Shown: positions 39,903 through 49,372, numbered from the stretch's first letter. The stretch: 64,000 nt of DNA from Arthrobacter sp. FW306-2-2C-D06B (GCF_021789175.1 NZ_CP084560.1:3348001-3412000); one strand, 5' to 3'. Program-made: numbers and translations. The notes: generated by a model not told the origin, from the letters alone.

Positions 39903-40313
39903 TCATTGCCCCGCGAGGTCATCGAAGTCAACGTCCTCGCCGTCGTCGTAGTCTTCCTTCGGTGCGCTTCCGCGGTTCAGATAGAGCACTACGGCGCTGG
40001 CGAGCGTGACGAAGCCGAACACCACCAGCCCGACGATCGCTGCGATGCGGGCACCGGTGTAGGTGTCACGGATGTCCCGGGCCTCATCCGTGGCGTCCTG
40101 GACGCTGTTTCCGGTCATGGAGTAGGTGGCCGCGTTGAAAGAGTCTAGGAAGAAAATGATGATCAACAGCGCGATGCAGACAATGGCGATCAAGGCACTC
40201 ACGATGAGCGCGGGGCGGGCATACTTGGAGAGATTTCCGGCGAAGGGACGTTTATCGGGGGCAGAGGGAGAACCATTGGCGTCGTCAGGCTGGCGTACTG
40301 GGTTGTCTTCCAT
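39903..40313 (-). CDS. Small membrane protein with two helices
   Basis: A 136-residue protein from the ATG at 40313. It has helices at about residues 34-54 (ALIVSALIAIVCIALLIIIFF) and 90-112 (IAAIVGLVVFGFVTLASAVVL), joined by a soluble segment, and an acidic tail (KEDYDDGEDVDFDDLAGQ). The long upstream reading frame to 41135 is antisense to the methyltransferase and I do not use it. No family is recognised. It ends 47 bp from the distal CIRCE element. Confidence 0.75.
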   Translation of the reverse strand: MEDNPVRQPDDANGSPSAPDKRPFAGNLSKYARPALIVSALIAIVCIALLIIIFFLDSFNAATYSMTGNSVQDATDEARDIRDTYTGARIAAIVGLVVFGFVTLASAVVLYLNRGSAPKEDYDDGEDVDFDDLAGQ

Positions 40314-40389
40314 GGCATCAACCCTATCGGCCTGAGGGACTCTGTTCCCTCCCGACTCCGTATGACGGGCGAGCACTAGGCTTGTTCCC

Positions 40390-41628
40390 ATGGCTGACAC
40401 ATCCCCGGACCAGATTGCCCCCTTGCTGACAACGGAAGGTTGGGAACTGCTGGCGTCCTTGGGACCGTACCGCGATGACGAAGCCTTCGCCCTGAATGCC
40501 CGCCTGCGCAAAGACGGCCGCTCCCCTGCCCTCGTTGCCGCCGTCCTCACCCAATCCAGGCTCCGCACCCGGGCCGAGGCCAAGTTCGGCGAATTCGCCC
40601 GGCAGATGCTCTTCACCCAGGCCGGCCTGGAACAAGCCACCCGGCTCAATGTTGCGGCCAGGCATGCCGAACGCTTCGCCAACGCAGGCTCACGGCACGT
40701 AGCTGACCTGGGCTGCGGGCTTGGAGCAGATTCCATGGCCATGGCCTCCATGGATATCAAGGTCACCGCGGTGGAGCTCGACGAGACCACCGCAGCGTGC
40801 GCCACCATCAACCTCATTCCTTTCCCGCACGCAACGGTGGTGCACTCCGACGCAACCTCGGTGCCCCTCGACGGGGTCGACGGCGTGTGGCTCGATCCGG
40901 CACGACGCACCACGTCGTCGTCGGGAACCAAGCGGATCTGGGATCCGGAGGCGTTCTCGCCGCCGTTGTCCTTCGTTGAATCATTGGCCGCCACCGGCAA
41001 GTCCGTCGGGGTCAAGATGGGCCCGGGAATGCCGCACGAATCGGTTCCGGCCGGCTGCGAAGCACAGTGGATCTCGGTGGGAGGGGATGTCACGGAAGTC
41101 ACGCTGTGGTTCAACGACGTCGCCCGTCCCGGCATCCGCCGCGCTGCCCTGGTACTCGGGCCGCGGGGCGCCGCCGAGATGACCAGCGGCGAAGATTTCG
41201 ACGGCGGTCCGGTGCCCGACGTCGGGCCCGTGGAGGGCTACCTGTACGAGCCGGATGGCGCGGTGATCCGGGCGGGCCTGGTGGCCGACGTCGCGCTCCG
41301 GCTCGGAGGCCACCTGGTGGACCCACATATTGCCTACATTTGCGCTCCGGAACTGGTGGAGACCCCGTTCGCCCGCGCCTACAAGGTCCTGGAAGTCATG
41401 CCGCTGAACGTCAAGGAACTCAAGGCCTGGGTGAAAGCCAACGGCGTCGGCGTCCTGGACATCAAGAAACGCGGCACCTCCGTTACCCCCGAAGAGCTGC
41501 GGAAACAATTGCTGCCGCCCGGGAAGAACTCGGCGAAAGCCCGCGGCAACAAAACAGCCACCCTGGTCCTCACGAGGATCGGCGAGGAAAAGGTGGCTGT
41601 TGTGGTGGAGCCGGTAGCGGCTGCCTGA
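40390..41628 (+). CDS. Class I SAM-dependent methyltransferase with THUMP-like C-terminal domain
   Basis: A 412-residue protein. The SAM motif is HVADLGCGLGADSMAMASM (motif I), then VTAVELDETTAACATINLI (motif II) and GVWLDPARRT, which resembles the DPPR/DPAR motif of RNA or protein methylases. The C-terminal THUMP-like region includes VMPLNVKELKAWVKANGVGVLDIKKRG. It is divergent from the small membrane protein with 76 bp between. The substrate, probably RNA, is inferred from the family only. Confidence 0.88.
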   Translation: MADTSPDQIAPLLTTEGWELLASLGPYRDDEAFALNARLRKDGRSPALVAAVLTQSRLRTRAEAKFGEFARQMLFTQAGLEQATRLNVAARHAERFANAGSRHVADLGCGLGADSMAMASMDIKVTAVELDETTAACATINLIPFPHATVVHSDATSVPLDGVDGVWLDPARRTTSSSGTKRIWDPEAFSPPLSFVESLAATGKSVGVKMGPGMPHESVPAGCEAQWISVGGDVTEVTLWFNDVARPGIRRAALVLGPRGAAEMTSGEDFDGGPVPDVGPVEGYLYEPDGAVIRAGLVADVALRLGGHLVDPHIAYICAPELVETPFARAYKVLEVMPLNVKELKAWVKANGVGVLDIKKRGTSVTPEELRKQLLPPGKNSAKARGNKTATLVLTRIGEEKVAVVVEPVAAA

Positions 41629-41651
41629 GCTGGTCCCTGACTTGCGGCGCC

Positions 41652-42470
41652 CTATGGGGCGCGCGTGAATTCCTCGGCCGCGGCCACTTGCTCCGGCGTC
41701 GGCGTGATGCCGGTGTAGAGCACAAACTGTTCGAGCGCCTGGATGGTGGCCACCTCGGCGCCGCTGATCACGGTCTTTCCTGCCGCACGGCCGGCCTTGA
41801 TGAGCGGCGTTTCTGCAGGGAGAGCGACGACGTCGAACACCACCTGCGCGGCCGAAACCGCTGCTTCGGGGAAGGACAGCGAGCCGGACTCGGGACCGCC
41901 GGCCATGCCGATCGGTGTGACGTTGACGAGCACGTCCGCCGTCGACTCCCCTACCTCGGATTGCCAGCCGAAGCCATAGAGCCCCGCGAGGGATTGCCCG
42001 GACTTCTCATTCCGGGCAACAACGGTGACGCGGGAGAATCCGGCGTCGCGGAAGGCAGCCGCGGTTGCCTTGGCCATGCCGCCGGAACCTCGGAGCAGCA
42101 CGGACGACGCCGGGTCGATCGCGTTGCGCTCGATCAACTGGGCGATCGCGGTGTAGTCCGTGTTATAGGCAGTGAGTACGCCGGCGTCGTTCACGATCGT
42201 GTTGACCGAGTCGATAGCGGCGGCGGAAGCGTCCATGCGGTCGACAAGGGCGATGACGTCTTCCTTGTAGGGCATCGAGACGGCGCAGCCGCGGATGCCC
42301 AGGCCGCGCACGCCGGCGATGGCGTTCGGCAGGTCGGTGGGAGCGAAGGCCTTGTAGATCCAGTTCAGGCCGAGCGCCTCGTAGAGGAAGTTGTGGAAAC
42401 GCGTTCCGTTGTTGCTCGGCCGGGCAGAGAGAGAAATACAGAGCGTCATGTCTTTATTGAGGATCGGCAT
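41652..42470 (-). CDS. Shikimate dehydrogenase family protein
   Basis: A 272-residue NAD(P)-dependent protein related to shikimate 5-dehydrogenase. Substrate domain: CISLSARPSNNGTRFHNFLYE (the usual SxS site reads SLSARPSN) and GCAVSMPYKEDVIALVD (conserved Lys in MPYK). Cofactor domain: VLLRGSGGMAKATAAAF, with VTPIGMAGGPES later. The S-x-R-P-S variation and the lack of aro genes nearby suggest the shikimate/quinate-like paralogue (SDH-L/HI0607 type), not the main AroE. Confidence 0.85.
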   Translation of the reverse strand: MPILNKDMTLCISLSARPSNNGTRFHNFLYEALGLNWIYKAFAPTDLPNAIAGVRGLGIRGCAVSMPYKEDVIALVDRMDASAAAIDSVNTIVNDAGVLTAYNTDYTAIAQLIERNAIDPASSVLLRGSGGMAKATAAAFRDAGFSRVTVVARNEKSGQSLAGLYGFGWQSEVGESTADVLVNVTPIGMAGGPESGSLSFPEAAVSAAQVVFDVVALPAETPLIKAGRAAGKTVISGAEVATIQALEQFVLYTGITPTPEQVAAAEEFTRAP

Positions 42471-42520
42471 AACGGGGCTTCCTTCGCGTAGCGGGTTCTC
42501 TGCCCAGCCTAGACGGGGAG

Positions 42521-42643
42521 CTAGCCTTGGCGCGCCTTGAAGCGAGGATTCAGCTTGTTGATGACAAAGGTGCGGCCGCGCCGGCGGACCACTTGCGCGC
42601 CGGGGATCTTCTTGAGGGCACGCAGCGAATTCCTGACTTTCAT
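42521..42643 (-). CDS. rpmJ: 50S ribosomal protein L36, cysteine-free paralogue
   Basis: A 40-residue protein found by hand (ATG at 42643, preceded by GAAGGAG). It begins [20 protein letters not shown] and ends [14 protein letters not shown]. This is the long, zinc-free form of L36: none of the Cys/His zinc ligands of the usual 37-residue L36 is present. Such copies replace the zinc protein when zinc is scarce. It lies 66 bp downstream of the CobW-like gene on the same strand, behind a probable Zur box, supporting a zinc-starvation role. Confidence 0.93.
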   Translation of the reverse strand: MKVRNSLRALKKIPGAQVVRRRGRTFVINKLNPRFKARQG

Positions 42644-42709
42644 GGGGTTCTCCTTCTGGGGTTTTGACTTGTTTGATTGTGGTTTTGTTCCACCGAGGCC
42701 GAAGCCCTG

Positions 42710-43870
42710 CTAAAGGGTGGATTCGAGTTCAAAAGGGTCCTCGAGTCCGGCGAAGCCGAGCCGCATCTCCGCTTCGCTCAGCGCGCACCCGTCCAGGAGG
42801 GCCCGGATTTCGGCGGCGTCGAGGTCTTCCCCTCGTCCGGTCACGGCCAGCACCGTGCCCCGGTCGCCGAAGCGGGGATGCCAGTCAAGGACGGCGTCGA
42901 CGTCGGCGAGTCCCCTTCCATGCTGCGCGCCCTTGCCGTCGAGGACGGTACCGGCGTCCGCGAGCCACTCGCCCGTGATCTCGAGCCAGACGCGCGGCCC
43001 GATTCCCTGCACCGCGATCCGGACCTTGGCCGCCGAGGCAATCCACAACCGGCCCCGCATCCAGTGGGATCCCTCGGCCAACTTGGGCAGTGCTTCCTGG
43101 AAGCGACCTGGATGAAGGGGACGCTCCACTTTGTGGAGCACGGTCCGGAAACTCCCAGACTCTTCCTCGAGCGGCACCCGCACGGAACCACGACGAACCC
43201 TCGCGAGAGCCTCCGCGCCGTCGTAGCAGCCGGGCCGGAAGTCGTCGTCGCCCGCGGAAACGGCGGCGTGCGGAGCAAGCTGCCCGAGCAGTTCCAACCC
43301 TTGGGCCCAGGCCTCGCTTGAGTCCGGGCGCAAGCCTGCCAGCTCCGCCCCAAGACCGGCGTGCACCATGACGGTGTCCGCATGGCCCAGTTCCCCGATG
43401 AGGAATTCTCCGCTGGTGCGCTCATCCTCGGGCATGGCCGTGAAGCCGGATTCATACAGCGTGTGCTTGTCCCAGATGTGGTCTTCCAGGCCGGAGGGAT
43501 CGATCGCCAACACGGCGTTGTCGATGACTGCGGGCCGTCCCAGGCCGCGCTTGAGTTCCGCCACCGCCATGTCCACGGAGACCCCGGGCGGAAGGCCCAG
43601 GACGATATGGTCATGGCCGGAGGACGCGAGGCGTTCCGCCGTCGGGACAACATCCAGGCGGACCGTGCAGCTGAGGCAGCCGTGTTCCAAAGCGGTTTGC
43701 GCCTGCTCCACCAGTTCGCCGTTGCGGAAGATCCTTCGCAAGACGATGGAGCCGTCCAGGAGGTCGTGCAGGACCACCACCGAATCGCGGTGGGTCCGCC
43801 CAAGCCTGGCGGTGGCTGCTTCGCGGCATTGGCTGTCCAGTGAGCTGACGACAGAAAGGTGCATGCCCAC
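42710..43870 (-). CDS. CobW/COG0523-like metal chaperone, P-loop not recognisable
   Basis: A 386-residue protein. The CxCC-type metal motif appears as EHGCLSCTVRLDVVPTAERL (about residue 64), with one Cys replaced by Ser. The CobW C-terminal domain is seen in FRTVLHKVERPLHPGRFQEAL and GRGEDLDAAEIRALLDGCALS. The GTPase P-loop (GxxxxGKT) expected within the first 20 residues is absent: that stretch reads LSVVSSLDSQCREAATARL. The family delivers zinc or other metals to client enzymes. A Zur-like box is 10 bp upstream, and cysteine-free rpmJ follows. Confidence 0.85.
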   Translation of the reverse strand: MGMHLSVVSSLDSQCREAATARLGRTHRDSVVVLHDLLDGSIVLRRIFRNGELVEQAQTALEHGCLSCTVRLDVVPTAERLASSGHDHIVLGLPPGVSVDMAVAELKRGLGRPAVIDNAVLAIDPSGLEDHIWDKHTLYESGFTAMPEDERTSGEFLIGELGHADTVMVHAGLGAELAGLRPDSSEAWAQGLELLGQLAPHAAVSAGDDDFRPGCYDGAEALARVRRGSVRVPLEEESGSFRTVLHKVERPLHPGRFQEALPKLAEGSHWMRGRLWIASAAKVRIAVQGIGPRVWLEITGEWLADAGTVLDGKGAQHGRGLADVDAVLDWHPRFGDRGTVLAVTGRGEDLDAAEIRALLDGCALSEAEMRLGFAGLEDPFELESTL

Positions 43871-43879
43871 TATTCTAGA

Positions 43880-43897
43880 TGCAAATCATTCTCATTA
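43880..43897. promoter_or_regulatory. Probable Zur box
   Basis: TGCAAATCATTCTCATTA resembles the actinobacterial Zur operator TGAAAATNATTTTCA (AT-rich dyad in a GC-rich genome). It lies 10 bp upstream of the CobW-like start and about 145 bp before ybdK. The identity is inferred from the matching zinc-starvation genes downstream; Fur-family sites look alike. Confidence 0.7.
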
Positions 43898-44041
43898 GCA
43901 AACGACTTCGCTTTCCCTTTTTTACCTCGCGGTCCCATCATGCGGTACCGTACCGCCCCTGCATTAGACTTGAGCCAACCGCTGACGGCCCCACGGCGGG
44001 CATTGCTCAGGGCGTTTTTGGCAAATACCGAGGGGACCCAC

Positions 44042-45193
44042 GTGCAGATTGATTTCGCTTCATCCAGGCAGTCGACCCTGGGGGTGGAATGGGAGCTCGC
44101 GCTCGTCAACGCACGCACCGGCGAATTGGTCTCGGTGGCGAATGAGGTCCTGCGGGGCGTTGCATCGCGGCATCCGGATTTGAACGAGGATGATGAGCAT
44201 CCGCACATCAAGCGGGAATTGCTCCTGAACACCGTGGAACTTGTCACGGGCGTGTGCAACACCGTCAAGGAAGCCAAGGAAGACCTGGCCCGCTCGCTGC
44301 AGGCTGTCAGGGAAGTCACCGACCCCATGGGCGTGGAGCTTTTCTGCGCCGGAAGCCATCCTTTCAGCCCGCCGCAGCTTCAGCCGGTCTCGGACAAAGA
44401 ACGCTATGCCAAGCTCATCGACCGCACCCAATGGTGGGGACGGCAAATGGTCATCTATGGAGTCCACGTCCACGTCGGACTGGACCGGAGGGACAAGGCG
44501 CTCCCCATCCTCGACGGGCTGGTCAACTACTTCCCGCATTTCCAGGCGCTGTCCGCCTCGAGCCCGTTCTGGGGCGGCGAGGACACCGGCTACGCGTCAC
44601 AACGCGCCCTCATGTTCCAGCAACTGCCCACGGCCGGCCTGCCTTTCCAGTTCCCCAGCTGGGCCGAATACGAGTCCTATGTCCAGGACATGTTCACCAC
44701 TGGAGTGATCGACACCCTGTCTGAAATCCGCTGGGATATCCGACCTGTGCCGAATCTGGGCACCATCGAGATGCGCATTTGCGACGGCCTGGCCACCCTT
44801 GAGGAAGTGGGCGCAGTTGCAGCCCTGACCCAATGCCTCGTGGACGAGTTCTCCACGATCCTGGACAACGGCGGCAGCATTCCGACCATGCCGCCTTGGC
44901 ATATCCAGGAAAACAAGTGGCGCGCCGCCCGCTACGGCATGGAAGCGATCATCATCCTCGACGCCGAAGGCAATGAGCAGCTCGTCACTGAGCACCTCAA
45001 GGAAACGTTGCTGCGCCTGGCACCTATCGCGGAAAAGCTGGGTTGCTCGGAGGAACTGGCCGACGTCGAAAAGATCATCGCCCGCGGAGCGGGCTACCAG
45101 CGCCAGCGCCGCGTCGCCGCCCAGCACGACGGCGATCTTCACGCGGTCGTCCAGGATCTCGTGCAGCAGATGCGGTCCGTTCCGACCGCGTAG
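44042..45193 (+). CDS. ybdK: Carboxylate-amine ligase YbdK (glutamate-cysteine ligase GCS2 family)
   Basis: A 383-residue ATP-grasp-like ligase of the GCS2 family. I start it at the GTG at 44042 behind GAGGGG; the frame extension to 43859 crosses the Zur region and has no family character. STLGVEWELALVNARTGEL (catalytic Glu region), GVHVHVGLDRRDKALPI (the HVHVG signature) and IEMRICDGLATLEEVGAVAAL follow in order. It makes gamma-glutamyl bonds in vitro; since this organism probably uses mycothiol, its real product is unclear. Confidence 0.92.
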   Translation: MQIDFASSRQSTLGVEWELALVNARTGELVSVANEVLRGVASRHPDLNEDDEHPHIKRELLLNTVELVTGVCNTVKEAKEDLARSLQAVREVTDPMGVELFCAGSHPFSPPQLQPVSDKERYAKLIDRTQWWGRQMVIYGVHVHVGLDRRDKALPILDGLVNYFPHFQALSASSPFWGGEDTGYASQRALMFQQLPTAGLPFQFPSWAEYESYVQDMFTTGVIDTLSEIRWDIRPVPNLGTIEMRICDGLATLEEVGAVAALTQCLVDEFSTILDNGGSIPTMPPWHIQENKWRAARYGMEAIIILDAEGNEQLVTEHLKETLLRLAPIAEKLGCSEELADVEKIIARGAGYQRQRRVAAQHDGDLHAVVQDLVQQMRSVPTA

Positions 45194-45214
45194 CCTCCAG
45201 CCGGGTCCCCGCGC

Positions 45215-46321
45215 CTACACCGAAACCGTGGTCACCGGCAGCGAGGAATCCGGAGCGAACGTGACGCCGCTGGGAGCGATTCCCGCCATGATGAGCTGCG
45301 AGCCCAAGGCCGCCACCATGGCGCCATTGTCGGTGCACAGTGACAGCGGCGGAACATGCAGGGTGATCCCCGCAGCCGCGCAGCGTTGCCCTGTCAGCTC
45401 ACGGAGCCGGGAGTTGGCTGCAACCCCGCCGCCCAGCAGGAGATCCGTGATTCCATTCTCGTTGCAGGCCAACACTGCCTTGGACGTGATGACGTCGACG
45501 ACCGCCTCCTGGAACGCGGCGGCGATATCGGCGACCGGAACATCCTCGCCCCGGGCTTCGAATTGTTCAACGCAGCGCGCGACGGCAGTCTTGAGGCCGC
45601 TGAAGGACCAATCGTAGCGATGGGGTCCGGGTTCCTCCGCGGTTCCCATGTACTTGGGTTGCGAAAGTCCGCGCGGGAAGAGGATGGCCTTGGCGTTGCC
45701 CTGCTTGGCGAGTTTGTCGATGGCCGGTCCGCCCGGGTAGCCAAGGCCCAGGAGCCTCGCCACTTTGTCGTAGGCCTCCCCTGCGGCGTCGTCGATCGTG
45801 GAGCCGAGCATCTCGACGTCGTCGGTGATGCTGCGGATGCGCAGGATTTCCGTATGCCCGCCGGAAACCAGCAACGCACCGAGGTTTTCCGGCAGCCGTC
45901 CGCCCGAAACTCCCCCAGTGCCACCGGCGGCGCCGTCCAGGAGCCCGACGCCGACATGCGCCACCAAGTGGTTGATCGCGTAGAGCGGCTTGCCCGTGGC
46001 AACAGAGAGGGCCTTGGCCGCGCAGACACCCACCATGAGCGCGCCGGCCAAGCCAGGTCCGGAGGTCACGGCGATGGCGTCGATATCGTCGAGCGTCACA
46101 CCTGCCTCGTGCAAGGCCTCCTGCAGCGTGGGTACGAAGGCGTCCAGGTGCGCACGCGAAGCGATCTCCGGAATGACGCCGCCAAAACGGACATGCTCAT
46201 CCATCGAAGAGGACACAGTGTTGGTCAGCAGCGTGGTTCCACGGACAATCCCGACGCCGGTTTCGTCGCAGGAGGACTCGATCCCCAGCACGAGCGGCTG
46301 GATGATGCGGGAGCGGTTCAT
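45215..46321 (-). CDS. tsaD: tRNA N6-adenosine threonylcarbamoyltransferase
   Basis: Transfers threonylcarbamoyl to A37 of ANN-decoding tRNAs (t6A). The 368 residues match the family. It opens [16 protein letters not shown], with the metal-binding His pair in [16 protein letters not shown] and the nucleotide motif [32 protein letters not shown] closes the ATPase-like fold. Its start overlaps rimI by 4 bp. It is the last gene of the alr-tsaE-tsaB-rimI-tsaD operon. Confidence 0.96.
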   Translation of the reverse strand: MNRSRIIQPLVLGIESSCDETGVGIVRGTTLLTNTVSSSMDEHVRFGGVIPEIASRAHLDAFVPTLQEALHEAGVTLDDIDAIAVTSGPGLAGALMVGVCAAKALSVATGKPLYAINHLVAHVGVGLLDGAAGGTGGVSGGRLPENLGALLVSGGHTEILRIRSITDDVEMLGSTIDDAAGEAYDKVARLLGLGYPGGPAIDKLAKQGNAKAILFPRGLSQPKYMGTAEEPGPHRYDWSFSGLKTAVARCVEQFEARGEDVPVADIAAAFQEAVVDVITSKAVLACNENGITDLLLGGGVAANSRLRELTGQRCAAAGITLHVPPLSLCTDNGAMVAALGSQLIMAGIAPSGVTFAPDSSLPVTTVSV

Positions 46322-46806
46322 GCCGGAATTCCTTCAGTCAATGTCAGCCTCATGATGAGGGCGTCCGTGCCGTCCCGGTAGTAGCGCCGACGGACGTGGA
46401 TCTGCTCGAAACCGAACCGCGCGTAAAGTGCCTGCGCTCGTGGATTGTCGGCACGGACTTCCAAAAGCACTTCCACCGCGCCGCGCCTGCGTGCCTCTTC
46501 GATCAGTTCCGTGAGGATGGCGGAGCCTATACCCCTGCCTTCGAATTCGGGCACGACGGCGATCGTCTGGACGTCCGCGATCGGCTCGATGCACATGAGC
46601 CCGGCGTAGGCCACAATCTGCCCGCCGGCTTCGGCTACCACATAGCGGCGGGTATCAACCTGCGCGAGTTCATCGAAGAACATCTGCATCGGCCACGCGT
46701 CCACCGGGAAGAGCCTGCGCTCCAGGACCTCGACCGCGCTGACGTCGTCGGCGGTCATGTCGCGCAAGGTCACGCCGCCCAGCTTGAATTGGTACGAGGG
46801 GTTCAC
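46318..46806 (-). CDS. rimI: Ribosomal protein bS18 alanine N-acetyltransferase
   Basis: GNAT enzyme of 162 residues. It has [22 protein letters not shown] at the N-terminus (quoted in part), the CoA-binding [19 protein letters not shown], and [21 protein letters not shown] in the C-terminal half, typical of RimI. It overlaps tsaB and tsaD by 4 bp at each end, so it is translated within the t6A operon, a common actinobacterial order. Confidence 0.93.
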   Translation of the reverse strand: MNPSYQFKLGGVTLRDMTADDVSAVEVLERRLFPVDAWPMQMFFDELAQVDTRRYVVAEAGGQIVAYAGLMCIEPIADVQTIAVVPEFEGRGIGSAILTELIEEARRRGAVEVLLEVRADNPRAQALYARFGFEQIHVRRRYYRDGTDALIMRLTLTEGIPA

Positions 46807-47474
46807 AATGCACGCTTCCTAGGGCCCGGCACTTGCGCGTCGGATTCCCGCAAATACAAGGGGGTGGAATCCGGCAGTTCCACCCCGGCCGCCAGGAGGG
46901 CCATGGCGAACTGGCCCAACGAGGCCGCGTCGGGCTGGGTGGTGCTGAATTCCTCGTTCGCGTTGACCACGTCCGCGTAAATGCCGCCGCCGGCACCGAA
47001 GACGGGGAGATCGGGCAACTCCGAGGCGAAACCGACGTGCGGACCGTCCACGAGTTGCGGGAGCTGGCCATCGTTGAGCGTGTAGCGCGCCCAGTAGACC
47101 TCTTTGCGACGGGCATCGGTGGCCACCAGGAACTCGGCCTGCGCCTCCGTTGACTCGGCCACTTCCAAGGCGATCGCATCCAGGCTCATGAGACCGAAAA
47201 GGGGTTTGTTCCAGGCAAATGCCAAAGTGCGGGCCGTGGCAATCCCTGAACGAAGGCCCGTAAACGGCCCAGGGCCGACGCCGGTGACGATGAGGTCGAT
47301 GTCCGCGCCGCTTACCCCGGCGTCGGTCAGGAGCTTCTCGATGCCGGGCGCCAGGACCTCGGCGTGGCTGCGGGTGTCCTCGGTCGCGAAGGATTCCACC
47401 ACGCCTTCCATGGCAACGTCCGAGATGAGCGCCGCACTCGCCACGGCCGAAGTATCAATGGCCAAGATCAGCAT
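46803..47474 (-). CDS. tsaB: tRNA threonylcarbamoyladenosine biosynthesis protein
   Basis: A 223-residue partner of TsaD, related to it in fold. It opens MLILAIDTSAVASAALIS, with SHAEVLAPGIEKLLTDAGVS, and the signature VTGVGPGPFTGLRSGIATART (quoted as seen, about residue 65). It bridges TsaD and TsaE in the complex. It abuts tsaE upstream and overlaps rimI downstream. Confidence 0.95.
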   Translation of the reverse strand: MLILAIDTSAVASAALISDVAMEGVVESFATEDTRSHAEVLAPGIEKLLTDAGVSGADIDLIVTGVGPGPFTGLRSGIATARTLAFAWNKPLFGLMSLDAIALEVAESTEAQAEFLVATDARRKEVYWARYTLNDGQLPQLVDGPHVGFASELPDLPVFGAGGGIYADVVNANEEFSTTQPDAASLGQFAMALLAAGVELPDSTPLYLRESDAQVPGPRKRAL

Positions 47475-48079
47475 CAGGCGTTCTCCTCCAGTATTTCGGG
47501 CACGGCGCTCCAGCGAGGACCAAAGCCGCGGAAGACGATGGTGCGGGGTTCGTCGTCGTCCTCCGGGTCGAAGTCCAGCACGGCGTCCTGGCTTGCTTCC
47601 GGACGGGTTGCCGCCCGCTCCGTGCCGCCCACCGTCCGGTGCATTTCGATGTCAAGGCGACTATCCGAAAGGTGTTCCACGCGCTCGCGCCCCCACTCGA
47701 CCACTGTCACGGAGTTGTCCATGGTGTTTTCGAGGTCGATGTCGTCGATTTCCGCGGCGGACGCCAGCCGGTAAGCATCAACGTGGACCAGATCGGGGCC
47801 GCCGGGCCGGGCCCCCTCCGGCAGGTTGGGGTGGATACGCACCAGGACAAACGTGGGCGAGATGACGCCGGAACGGACGCCCAGTCCTTCGCCGAGGCCC
47901 TGCGTGAAGGTGGTCTTGCCGGCACCGAGTTCGCCTGACAGAACCAGCAGGTCACCGGGCTCAAGGACCCCGGCGAGCGCCGAGCCCAAAGCGTGTGTCT
48001 GCTCCGCCGTCGCGACCCTGACGGTCCGTTCCCACAAGGCCTCACTCAACGGGGTCTTGTCAATCGGGGCCCCGCTCAC
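47474..48079 (-). CDS. tsaE: tRNA threonylcarbamoyladenosine biosynthesis ATPase
   Basis: A 201-residue ATPase; the canonical core is about 150 residues, so a C-terminal tail (ALVF... ASQDAVLDFDPEDDDEPRT region) is extra. The P-loop is LSGELGAGKTTFTQGLGEGL. It then has SPTFVLVRIH and LVHVDAYRLASAAEIDDIDLE, and VTVVEWGRERVEHL. It drives the TsaBD cycle in t6A synthesis. It overlaps alr upstream by 4 bp. Confidence 0.93.
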   Translation of the reverse strand: MSGAPIDKTPLSEALWERTVRVATAEQTHALGSALAGVLEPGDLLVLSGELGAGKTTFTQGLGEGLGVRSGVISPTFVLVRIHPNLPEGARPGGPDLVHVDAYRLASAAEIDDIDLENTMDNSVTVVEWGRERVEHLSDSRLDIEMHRTVGGTERAATRPEASQDAVLDFDPEDDDEPRTIVFRGFGPRWSAVPEILEENA

Positions 48080-49287
48080 CGGGCATCCGCCCCCGGAGTC
48101 TCATTGATGTAAATACGGGGCACGCGTGGGCTGATGCGGGTGACAATCTCATAGTTGTTGGTTCCCGCGGCCACTGCCCAGTCGTCCGCCGTCGGGCCGC
48201 CGTCGGTGCCGTCACCAAACATGACGGCTTCGGCGCCCAGCCAGCCGGCTTCGTCCGTCACCGCGTTCCCAAGGTCGATGACCATCTGGTCCATGGCGAT
48301 CCGACCCACAACGGGATAGTTGACTCCGTTGACCCGCACCGGTCCGCCCGTGGCGACGCGCGGCACGCCGTCGGCGTAACCGAGCGGGATCAAGCCCAAG
48401 GCACTCTCGCTGGACGTCCGGTAGTTGAGTCCGTATGACACCCCTTGACCCTCGGGCACCCGCTTGCAATTGGAAACGAGGGTGCGCACTGTCATGGCCG
48501 GGCGGAGACCAAGTTCCGCGGAGTTTTGTCCTTCGAATGGGGACAGCCCGTAGAGTCCGAGACCGACGCGGACCAGGTCGAAATGGGCGTCCGGGCGCGA
48601 AAGTGTGGCGGGAGTGTTGGCCAGATGCCGGACTTCGGTGTCCACTCCGGCGTCCTCGGCCACGGCAATCGCTTCCCGGAAAGCAGCCAACTGCTCATCG
48701 GTCTCGGGACGGTGCGGTTCATCGGCCACCGCCAAGTGCGAGAAGATGCCCACTACGCGCAGGAGGCCCTCGTCCTGGTACTCCATGGCCTGGCCCACCA
48801 CTTTGTCCCATTGGGCGATAGTGGAGCCATTACGGCCCAGGCCGGTGTCCACTTTGAGGTGGATGCGGGCCGGTCGTTCCTGTTCGCGTGCCGCAGCGAC
48901 CACCGCGTCCAGCTCCCAGCCGGAAATTCCGACGTCGACACCGGCGGCAACAGCCGCCTGGAAGTTGCTTTGGCTCGTGTGCAACCAGGCCAGCATCGGG
49001 GCATCAATTCCGGCGGCGCGTAGCGCCAAAGCCTCCGAAATATGGGCAACACCGAGCCATCTGGCGCCGGCTTCAAGTGCTGCCCGCGCCACCTGCACCG
49101 CGCCGTGACCATAGGCGTCGGCCTTGACCACGGCCATGACGCTTGCGGGCGAGGCGATGGCCACGAACTGGCGTACGTTGTGCCGGATGGCGTCCAAGTC
49201 GATGACGGCTGATCGTTCGAGGACCGTTGCCGAACCCGATTTCGTCGAGGGTTCGAAACTGGCAGCTGCTTCGTAAGTCACCCTCAC
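48076..49287 (-). CDS. alr: Alanine racemase
   Basis: PLP-dependent L/D-alanine racemase for peptidoglycan, 403 residues. The PLP lysine is in VMAVVKADAYGHGAVQVAR (about residue 55). GLGLYGLSPFE and KVDTGLGRNG follow. The second active-site Tyr is in EGQGVSYGLNYRTSSESAL, and VGRIAMDQMVIDLG is diagnostic. It starts at a GTG (MRVTYEAAA) and heads the operon that continues with tsaE, with which it overlaps. Confidence 0.95.
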   Translation of the reverse strand: MRVTYEAAASFEPSTKSGSATVLERSAVIDLDAIRHNVRQFVAIASPASVMAVVKADAYGHGAVQVARAALEAGARWLGVAHISEALALRAAGIDAPMLAWLHTSQSNFQAAVAAGVDVGISGWELDAVVAAAREQERPARIHLKVDTGLGRNGSTIAQWDKVVGQAMEYQDEGLLRVVGIFSHLAVADEPHRPETDEQLAAFREAIAVAEDAGVDTEVRHLANTPATLSRPDAHFDLVRVGLGLYGLSPFEGQNSAELGLRPAMTVRTLVSNCKRVPEGQGVSYGLNYRTSSESALGLIPLGYADGVPRVATGGPVRVNGVNYPVVGRIAMDQMVIDLGNAVTDEAGWLGAEAVMFGDGTDGGPTADDWAVAAGTNNYEIVTRISPRVPRIYINETPGADAR

Positions 49288-49372
49288 GATTCTAGTGCCG
49301 GGACGACGTGCGGGTTGACTGGGGGTGAGCGGGTTGACTGGGCGTCAGCCGGTTTGCTGGGGTGAGCGCTGC

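Noticed and set aside
40314..41135. N-terminal extension of the small membrane protein to 410 codons
   Set aside because: The extra part is antisense to the methyltransferase; the ATG at 40313 fits the protein.
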